This document shows positions 58,188 through 64,000 of a DNA stretch of 64,000 bases, in pieces (position 1 is the stretch's first letter; the number at the start of each line of letters is the position of its first letter). Where the stretch lies: assembly GCA_034927685.1 (NCBI GenBank), contig JAYFPO010000023.1, forward strand, positions 186,001 through 250,000, read 5' to 3'. Origin of the DNA: RGIG3159 sp034927685. GTDB taxonomy: Bacteria; Bacillota; Clostridia; Oscillospirales; Oscillospiraceae. The position numbers were made by a program, and so were the translations under genes. The notes under the pieces were generated by a model, which saw nothing but the letters and a program-made list of their open reading frames with translations, did no database searches and was not told the DNA's origin.

Positions 58188-60278
58188 TTATTTCTCCGTC
58201 AACACGATCAAGGCGTCCGCGATGGAGACGCCGTGCTCATATACTTTTACTGGATTCAGGTCCATTTCCGTCAAATGGTCCCGGTTTTCACTGGCAAACC
58301 GGGAGACTGCGGCCATCAGCACCGAGAGCGCGTCCAGGTCCAGCGGCGGCGCGCCGCGATAGCCGGAGAGCAGCGGGAATGCGCGCAGCGTGCGAATCAT
58401 CTCCATCGCCTCCGCCCGATTCAAGGGCACGGGGTAAAGCGCCACGTCGTGATAGAGTTCCGCAAAAATTCCGCCCAGGCCAAGCAGCAGCATCGGGCCG
58501 AACTGCGGATCCCGCTTGACGCCCAAAATGACCTCGATCCCCTTCGGCAGCATTTTCTGCACCAGAACGCCGTTGACCACGGCTTGCGGCGCCAGTCTGG
58601 CAACGCTTTCCCGAATGGAGCGGTAGGCGTCGCGTACTTCCTGCTCGGTTTTCAGATTCAGAGCCACGCCGCCGACATCCGATTTATGCGGAATCTCCGC
58701 CGACTCCACCTTCAGCACCACAGGAACCCCGATTTCCTTCGCGGCGACAATCGCGTCTTCCTCGCTCTTCGCCAGGACGCCAAGATCGACCGGAATGCCG
58801 GCGGCTTTCAGAAGCATCCGGCTGTCCCATTCGCCGAGCATCCGCGTTTTCCCGGAGGCCCTGGTCGGCAAGGCCAGGCACAATTCCCGGTGCGCATGGG
58901 AATACTGCGCAAAATCGCGCAGATGCCGGAGCACCTGGAACGCATATTGCGTGCATGGCAGCACGGGAACGCCCAGATTTTCGAACTTGCTCTCCAGGTC
59001 CCGGTTGCGCGACATCTCAATGAAGTTCAGGCAGGCAAATGGCTTGTCCGTCTGCGCGAGGGCCTTTTCAATTCCCTCAAACATGATATAAAAGGAATGG
59101 TCGACAATTTCATCCATCAGCGTGAAGCCGAGCAGCACCATATCCACATTGTCGTCCCGCAGCACCGCCAGCAGGGTCTCCGCCAGCGTATCCGGGTCAT
59201 AGGCCGGCGTAGCCGTGATATCCAGCGGGTTGTTCTGCGGCGACGCATAAAACGGAAGGAGACCCCGGAGCTTCTCAACCGTTTCCTCGCTGAAGTCCGC
59301 GTAGGTGATCCCTGCCTTGAACCCCTCGTCGGCGCAGATCGCGGTCTCTCCGCCGGAGAGACAGACCACGGAAAAGCGACTGCCCTTCGGCAGCGTGCGC
59401 ATGGTCGCAAAGGCCAGCGAGGTGCTCAGCAGCTCCTGCATGTCGTCCACGCGAAGAACGCCGTATTTCCAGAAGAGCGCATCGTACACCGCGTCGGAGC
59501 CTGCCATGCTGCCGGTATGTGAGCTGGCAATCTTTCCCGCCCGCGCGCTTTTGCCTACCTTCAGCGCCACCATCGGCTTCCTTTTGATCGCCGCCTTCCG
59601 CAGGCATTTTTCAAAGCGGGCCGGATCATTGACGCCCTCCAGATAGAATGCGACAACTTTGGTATCGGCATCTTCGATCAGAAAATCCAGGTATTCTTCC
59701 AGCGGCACGGCCTTGCTGTTTCCGCAGGAGATACAGTAGGAGAACGTCATATTGGGGCTGTCCATCAGGGACATGCAGACCTGGCCGCTCTGGGAAACAA
59801 AACCGACCTTGCCCTGCCTGTCGCGATGCGGATGCTCGATGGCATAGCAGAACTTCTGGTCCACATAGTTCACAAAGCCGCAGCAGTTTGGCCCCATAAT
59901 CGCGAGGTCCAGCTCTTTGGACAGTCGAACCAGCTCGGCTTCGTCCTGTTTGCCTTCCTCCGTCCCGATTTCCGAATAGCCGGCGGCAAACACCACCGCG
60001 CCGGCGGCGCCCACTTCCTTGGCCTGCCGCAGAATCCCGGCGACCGTCTTTTTCGGCGTACAGATGACGACCGTGTCAATGGCCTCACCGATCTCCTCCA
60101 GGCTTTGATAACAGGGCCGCCCAAACAGGGAGTCCCGCTTTGGATTGACAAAAAACACATGGTCGAGATCCCGGTCATATTCCAAGGCGGTATGGACGCT
60201 ACCGCCGCCAAATCCCTCTTTGTCCGTGGCTCCCACGATGGCGTAGTTACGGGGCTTCAGAAATCTGTTCAAATCCAT
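58188..60278 (-). CDS. ADP-forming acyl-CoA synthetase (acetate--CoA ligase family), fused alpha-beta
   Basis: 696 aa. Alpha part: CoA-binding Rossmann domain (VGATDKEGFGGGSVHTALEY), then two succinyl-CoA-ligase-like domains with IASSHTGSMAGSDAVYDALF, where the His is the phosphorylated residue. Beta part from about residue 470: ATP-grasp domain (MLLKAAGIPVDLGV, PVVLKVESAEIPHKSDVGGV, GVKRDPQFGPMLLLGLGGIF). Makes ATP from ADP, phosphate and an acyl-CoA, releasing the acid. It supplies substrate-level phosphorylation in peptide fermenting archaea and some Clostridia. Placed between the importer ATPase and MttB, it matches the product of the downstream oxidoreductase. Confidence 0.93.
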   Translation of the reverse strand: MDLNRFLKPRNYAIVGATDKEGFGGGSVHTALEYDRDLDHVFFVNPKRDSLFGRPCYQSLEEIGEAIDTVVICTPKKTVAGILRQAKEVGAAGAVVFAAGYSEIGTEEGKQDEAELVRLSKELDLAIMGPNCCGFVNYVDQKFCYAIEHPHRDRQGKVGFVSQSGQVCMSLMDSPNMTFSYCISCGNSKAVPLEEYLDFLIEDADTKVVAFYLEGVNDPARFEKCLRKAAIKRKPMVALKVGKSARAGKIASSHTGSMAGSDAVYDALFWKYGVLRVDDMQELLSTSLAFATMRTLPKGSRFSVVCLSGGETAICADEGFKAGITYADFSEETVEKLRGLLPFYASPQNNPLDITATPAYDPDTLAETLLAVLRDDNVDMVLLGFTLMDEIVDHSFYIMFEGIEKALAQTDKPFACLNFIEMSRNRDLESKFENLGVPVLPCTQYAFQVLRHLRDFAQYSHAHRELCLALPTRASGKTRMLGEWDSRMLLKAAGIPVDLGVLAKSEEDAIVAAKEIGVPVVLKVESAEIPHKSDVGGVALNLKTEQEVRDAYRSIRESVARLAPQAVVNGVLVQKMLPKGIEVILGVKRDPQFGPMLLLGLGGIFAELYHDVALYPVPLNRAEAMEMIRTLRAFPLLSGYRGAPPLDLDALSVLMAAVSRFASENRDHLTEMDLNPVKVYEHGVSIADALIVLTEK

Positions 60279-60306
60279 CTCTGCCGTTCTCCTTTCTTTG
60301 TCTGCC

Positions 60307-61065
60307 TCAGCGGCCGGTTCTGGAACCGTCCCCCAACAGCGTTCTCACGAATTCCGTCGCCGGCCGGTTTGTCAGCTCGTCCGGCGTGCCGAATTGCGCG
60401 ATGCTCTGACGGTCCAGCACCAGGACACGGTCCGCCAGGAGGAGCGCTTCTCCAATGTCGTGCGTAACGAACACAATGGTAATATGCAGCTGCCTGTGGA
60501 TTTCCAAAATGCTCTCCTGCAGCTTTTTTCTGGTGATCTCATCCACGGAGCCGAACGGCTCGTCCATCAGCATAACGCCCGGGGACACCGCCAGGGCGCG
60601 CGCGATCCCCACCCGCTGCTTTTGCCCGCCGGACAGCTCACAGGGATATCGGCCGAGCAGCTCCCGCTCCAGATGCACGATCTCCATCAGTTCCTCGATG
60701 GAGCGCGTTCCCGCCGGCGGCTTCTGATAGAGATGCGGTACATACTCGATATTCTTTCGCACCGTCATATGCGGAAACAGGCCGACGCTCTGAATGACAT
60801 AGCCGATGCTTCTCCGCAGCGCGATCTGATCCGTCCCGGCGATGTCCTTTCCGCGCACGAAAATCTGCCCCTCGTCCGGCGCGATGAGCGCGTTGATCAT
60901 CTTCAGCATGGTCGTTTTTCCGCAGCCGGAAACGCCGATGATCGTGATAAACTCCCCGTGTCGGATGGTCAGCGAAATATCGCGGAGCACCTGTGTCTTC
61001 TCATAACTTTTGGAAACATGAGAAAATTCGATGGCCGGACAGTCGCTGTGATTGTCTTCTTTCAT
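60307..61065 (-). CDS. Quaternary-amine-type ABC importer ATPase without CBS domains
   Basis: 252 aa. SGCGKTTMLKMINALIAPDE (Walker A), LIxRRSIGYVIQSVGLFPHM with the Q-loop, CELSGGQKQRVGIARALAVS (signature) and VMLMDEPFGSVDEITR (Walker B) place it in the OpuCA/ProV/OsmV group. Those proteins usually carry two C-terminal CBS domains that sense ionic strength; this one stops at residue 252, so such gating is missing. Start ATG 61065 overlaps the SBP gene's stop by 4 nt. Confidence 0.93.
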   Translation of the reverse strand: MKEDNHSDCPAIEFSHVSKSYEKTQVLRDISLTIRHGEFITIIGVSGCGKTTMLKMINALIAPDEGQIFVRGKDIAGTDQIALRRSIGYVIQSVGLFPHMTVRKNIEYVPHLYQKPPAGTRSIEELMEIVHLERELLGRYPCELSGGQKQRVGIARALAVSPGVMLMDEPFGSVDEITRKKLQESILEIHRQLHITIVFVTHDIGEALLLADRVLVLDRQSIAQFGTPDELTNRPATEFVRTLLGDGSRTGR

Positions 61066-61961
61066 TGCAGCAATCCCTTTTCCTGCAGGAACGCCTCCGC
61101 CACAGCCTCCGGTTCCTTGCCTTCCACTTCTACCTGATAGTTCATTTTAGACATATCCGTATCGGAAATGAGGCCGTCCATCAGCATCAGCGTGTCCCGC
61201 AAACCCGGGAATTTTTCCAATGCGTCCTGGCGGATGACGGTCCCGCAGCGGTATTCCGGAAAGTAGCCCTTGTCGTCGACCAGTACCTTGACGCCGGAAT
61301 CCGTCAGTCTGCCGTCTGTCGTAAAAATATTGATGACGTCCACTGTTTTTTGCGAAATCGCATCGTATTTCAGGGAAAACGTAATGTCGCTGGTTTTCTT
61401 GAATTGAAAGCCATAGGTCTTCGCCAGACCGTTGTAGCCGTCCTCCCGCTCAAAGAAGCCGGGCTCGGCGCCGAAGGTCAGATTCTGGGAAACCGCGGCC
61501 AGGTCGGAATAGGTTTCCAAATGATACTCGTCCGCGATTTCTTCGGCAACGGCAATCCCGTAGGAGTTATTAAAGCCGTAGAGCCCGACCCATTCCAACT
61601 GGTAATCCTGCTCGTAGGCCTCAAACAGCTCCGACTGCAGCGTTTCCCGGTCCGGGATATCGGTACGCTTTAAAATGGCCAGCCAGGCCGTTCCGGTGTA
61701 TTCCGGATACAGATCAATTTCGCCCGACGTAATCGCGGGATGCAAAACCGTTTCGCCGCCGGAGAGGTCGCTTGTGACGTCCAGCGTGATATCCGTGTGC
61801 TCTTCGATGAGTTTCTGGAGGATACTGCCGATGATTGCTTCTTCCGCCGTGTTGTCAAGGCCCAGCTTCAAAACCTGATCGCTTCTTTTTGAACAACCGG
61901 CAAGCAGAAGCAACGGGCAAAGCAGGAGAAGCAGAATGGCTTTGTACTGATTTGGTTTCAT
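61062..61961 (-). CDS. Quaternary-amine-type ABC importer substrate-binding lipoprotein
   Basis: 299 aa. Signal peptide KAILLLLLCPLLLLAGC with lipobox LAGC (Cys about residue 22), so anchored outside as a lipoprotein. The OpuAC/OsmF-type fold shows GSILQKLIEEHTDITLDVTS, DLYPEYTGTAWLAI (typical YPEYTGT motif) and INIFTTDGRL, with many aromatics available for an aromatic cage that binds trimethylammonium groups. Start ATG 61961 overlaps the permease stop as ATGA; a GTG at 61973 is also in frame. Confidence 0.9.
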   Translation of the reverse strand: MKPNQYKAILLLLLCPLLLLAGCSKRSDQVLKLGLDNTAEEAIIGSILQKLIEEHTDITLDVTSDLSGGETVLHPAITSGEIDLYPEYTGTAWLAILKRTDIPDRETLQSELFEAYEQDYQLEWVGLYGFNNSYGIAVAEEIADEYHLETYSDLAAVSQNLTFGAEPGFFEREDGYNGLAKTYGFQFKKTSDITFSLKYDAISQKTVDVINIFTTDGRLTDSGVKVLVDDKGYFPEYRCGTVIRQDALEKFPGLRDTLMLMDGLISDTDMSKMNYQVEVEGKEPEAVAEAFLQEKGLLQ

Positions 61962-62596
61962 GTCACTTTCCACTTTCCTTTCATATATTTTTCAAGCCTT
62001 GAAAAGATGAAATCCGCCAGCAGTGCCAGGACGGCAATCAGCAGGCTTCCCGCAACCGTCAGCTCCGTTTTATTGGTCGCGATACCACGGTAGATGGCGA
62101 CGCCAAGCCCGCCGGCTCCGATGAAAGAAGCAATACCGCCGACAGAAATGGTCATGACGACCATACTCCGAAGCCCCGTGAGAATGTATGCAATGGCCAT
62201 TGGAATTTTGATTTTCAGTAAAATCTGGAGTCGGGTGCTGCCCATTCCGGTCGCCGCCTCAATAATCTCCGGACTGACGCCGCCAATCCCGGCGTAGGTG
62301 TTGCGGACCATCGGTAACAGCGCGTAGATGGTCATGGCGATGATCGCCGTCTTGTTGCCGATGCCGGTCACGGAAATCAGAAAGCCGAACATGGAGATGG
62401 ACGGAATCGTATAGACCACGCTGGTAATGCCCAGCACCAGCGGGGATGCTTTGCGGAACTCCGCGATCAGAATCCCGAGCCCAAGCCCGATCACCGCGGC
62501 GATGACAATGGCAATGGCGGACATCAGCAAATGCTCCAGCGTCAGCCTCGCGAAGAAATCCCGCCGTTCCACAAGTACATTGAGAAGCGCCCTCAT
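61958..62596 (-). CDS. Quaternary-amine-type ABC importer permease
   Basis: 212 aa with about six membrane helices and the EAA loop EIIEAATGMGSTRLQILLKI KIP of BPD permeases (OpuCB/ProW type). Typical VYTIPSISMFGFLI and GAGGLGVAIYRGI are present. Only one permease gene, so it would act as a homodimer. Confidence 0.93.
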   Translation of the reverse strand: MRALLNVLVERRDFFARLTLEHLLMSAIAIVIAAVIGLGLGILIAEFRKASPLVLGITSVVYTIPSISMFGFLISVTGIGNKTAIIAMTIYALLPMVRNTYAGIGGVSPEIIEAATGMGSTRLQILLKIKIPMAIAYILTGLRSMVVMTISVGGIASFIGAGGLGVAIYRGIATNKTELTVAGSLLIAVLALLADFIFSRLEKYMKGKWKVT

Positions 62597-62625
62597 GTTG
62601 TCCCTTCCTTTCGGGCAATGCCGCC

Positions 62626-63885
62626 TCAGATTCTGTCCACCATGTCCGTGAACAGTGCTCTCAGGCTGCCCTTGTACGGCATAAATGCGATCGGCGTCTC
62701 CGTTTGCAGCATTCCAAGCGCATAGGCCAGCGTCGCCGCGATGCCATAGCGCAGGGAATCTTCATCCACATCGAAGCGGCTGCTGTGCAGTTCGGCGCCG
62801 CAGCCCTTTTGGAGATTCTTTGTTCCCAAAAATGCATAGACCCCCGGATAAAAAAGCTGGAATTCCGCCATGGAGTCGCCGCCCATCTTCGGCTTGATCT
62901 GCGTGACGCGCTCCATGCCGATGGCCTCTCCCACAAACGTCCGCGCCAATTCCGCGCACGCAGGATGATTGCAGACCGGCGCGCTCGGCTCCATAAATTC
63001 CAGGAACTCCGCCCGACAGCGGTAAGCTGCCGCCATCGCGTTACAGATCCGGTGGAACGCGCCGGAAAAATGGTTTCCCACCTCCGCCTGATCGAAAAAG
63101 CGGGCGGTCCCGGAAAAGGTCAGTTCCTCTGGAATAATATTGCACTTTGTCCCGCTTTCCACCGTACAGATGGAACAGGAAAATCCGCTCTGCGGGGAAA
63201 TCTCCCGCATGCGCATCTCGTTCAGCGCGCCGCAAATCGCGGAAAAGCAGTCGATGGGGTTGCTGGCTTCGCTTGGATCGGAACCATGGCCGCCGCGCCC
63301 GGTCAGACGGACCTGAAAGCTGCTCATGCCGGCCATTACCGCACCCGACTGAATGCCGATGAGGCCGGTTTCCAGCTGAGGGTCCATGTGGACTGCCCAG
63401 CAGGCGTCCACATGCTCCCGCTCCAGCAGGTATTTCAGCAGATAGTAGGAGTTTTCCGTCAGCTCCTCGCCCCGCTCGAACACGCACAGCACCCTGCCGG
63501 AAAACTCCGCGCGGCGCGGCGCCAGTATTTTGGCCACCGCCAGCAGCATCGCCGTATGGCAGTCATGGCCGCACATATGGGAAACGCCGGATACCATACT
63601 GACGCAGGCCCTTGGCTCGGCCGGATTGTCCGCCGACTCCCCGATTGGAAGCGCGTCGATATCCGCGCGCAGCAGCACGGTTTTCCCCTTTTTCGCGCCG
63701 CAAAGCTCTGCAAGGATTCCGCCCTTTTCCACGTCGACATAGGGCACATTGAATGAGGTCAGCTCCTGCTTGATCAACGCCATGGTCGAGAATTCCTCAT
63801 TGCTGAGTTCCGGCTGCCGGTGCAGGCACCGCCGGATTGCTATCGCATAGTCCCATTCTGCCGCCGCGCATTCCATTTTGTCCAT
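62626..63885 (-). CDS. M20D amidohydrolase, first gene of the catabolic operon
   Basis: 419 aa metallohydrolase. LLRADIDALPIGESADNPAE, SHMCGHDCHTAMLLAVAKIL, then VFERGEELTENSYYLL (catalytic Glu region) and RGGHGSDPSEASNPIDC in the lid domain. Family members remove acyl groups from amino acids or their amides. As opening gene, it may free an amino acid from an N-acyl form after import. Start ATG 63885 follows GGGGAGG. It shares the overall layout of the M20D protein at 28968, with obvious differences in both sequence and length. Confidence 0.9.
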   Translation of the reverse strand: MDKMECAAAEWDYAIAIRRCLHRQPELSNEEFSTMALIKQELTSFNVPYVDVEKGGILAELCGAKKGKTVLLRADIDALPIGESADNPAEPRACVSMVSGVSHMCGHDCHTAMLLAVAKILAPRRAEFSGRVLCVFERGEELTENSYYLLKYLLEREHVDACWAVHMDPQLETGLIGIQSGAVMAGMSSFQVRLTGRGGHGSDPSEASNPIDCFSAICGALNEMRMREISPQSGFSCSICTVESGTKCNIIPEELTFSGTARFFDQAEVGNHFSGAFHRICNAMAAAYRCRAEFLEFMEPSAPVCNHPACAELARTFVGEAIGMERVTQIKPKMGGDSMAEFQLFYPGVYAFLGTKNLQKGCGAELHSSRFDVDEDSLRYGIAATLAYALGMLQTETPIAFMPYKGSLRALFTDMVDRI

Positions 63886-63906
63886 TGCCCCGCCTCCCCG
63901 TTCCCC

Positions 63907-63976
63907 ATTATACTACAAACTGCGTGCTTTACTGAATAAATTACCGCGCTTTGCTGAATAAATTGCCGTGCTTTGC
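63907..63976 (-). promoter_or_regulatory. Promoter with 22-bp direct repeats ahead of the catabolic operon
   Basis: TATAAT at 63912-63907 with no good -35 box at 17 bp (TCAGTA). Immediately upstream the plus strand shows a 22-bp unit twice in tandem, CGTGCTTTACTGAATAAATTAC (63923-63944; written here as repeat 1) and its near copy at 63945-63966, with the first ten bases of a third at 63967-63976. Two helical turns per unit and a weak -35 suggest a bound activator. Confidence 0.65.
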
Positions 63977-64000
63977 CGTCGGCACAGGCCGACGGCAAAG
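63971..64000. terminator. Long hairpin at the window edge
   Basis: Perfect 13-bp stem CTTTGCCGTCGGC / GCCGACGGCAAAG with loop ACAG. Likely ends a gene lying just beyond the window and insulates the operon promoter. Confidence 0.65.

Overview
The window looks like part of the chromosome of a GC-rich, endospore-forming Clostridia bacterium, most like the Oscillospiraceae/Eubacteriales. The evidence is the gene set: spmAB, spoVAC, a SpoVD-type PASTA penicillin-binding protein, a Clostridia-style dcw cluster, a meso-diaminopimelate-type MurE, ferredoxin-based 2-oxoacid metabolism and a BspA-like surface protein. No phage, transposase, CRISPR array, rRNA or tRNA gene was recognised. LAYOUT. (1) 22-11410, minus strand: the division and cell-wall (dcw) operon mraZ-rsmH-ftsL-spoVD/pbp-murE-murF-mraY-ftsW-murG-ftsQ, led by a readable promoter with MraZ-type repeats; murD is missing from its usual slot. 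(2) 11766-25186: a divergent ClpC-type ATPase, a small ferredoxin, two RNA methyltransferases (TrmN6-like and RsmI), a TetR-controlled ABC-2 exporter, spmA-spmB, argS, two small conserved genes, and a three-gene unit with greA and a PQQ-type beta-propeller protein. (3) 25192-36364, accessory: a YoaK/DUF1275 membrane protein, a three-gene operon (alpha/beta hydrolase, condensation-fold acyltransferase, zinc-ribbon membrane protein DUF6320), an M20 amidohydrolase, a membrane glycosyltransferase and a 1277-residue secreted leucine-rich-repeat protein with an Ig-like domain and cell-wall-binding repeats. (4) 36365-52804, minus strand: the complete S10-spc-alpha ribosomal protein superoperon from rpsJ to rplQ, with secY, adk, map, infA and rpoA inside it and spoVAC behind it. 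It starts from a strong promoter and a leader of about 270 nt that contains an intrinsic terminator. (5) 53056-63912, minus strand: a tight 11-gene catabolic operon: M20 amidohydrolase, quaternary-amine-type ABC importer (permease, lipoprotein, ATPase without CBS domains), ADP-forming acyl-CoA synthetase, MttB-family methyltransferase without pyrrolysine, HisC-like aminotransferase, and a four-subunit 2-oxoacid:ferredoxin oxidoreductase. HOW THE PARTS WORK TOGETHER. The most interesting region is (5). The gene set spells out a route: import, deacylation and/or demethylation, transamination to a 2-oxoacid, ferredoxin-linked oxidation to an acyl-CoA, then ATP formation by the ADP-forming synthetase. 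The substrate is probably a methylated-ammonium amino acid or an N-acyl derivative of one; trimethyllysine is a good candidate because every enzyme class then has a step. That assignment is inference. The other regions are mostly housekeeping, but carry several regulatory structures worth checking: a hairpin over the spmA start, the spoVAC Shine-Dalgarno inside the rplQ terminator, the rpsJ leader attenuator, and a recurring style of very long perfect-stem terminators.
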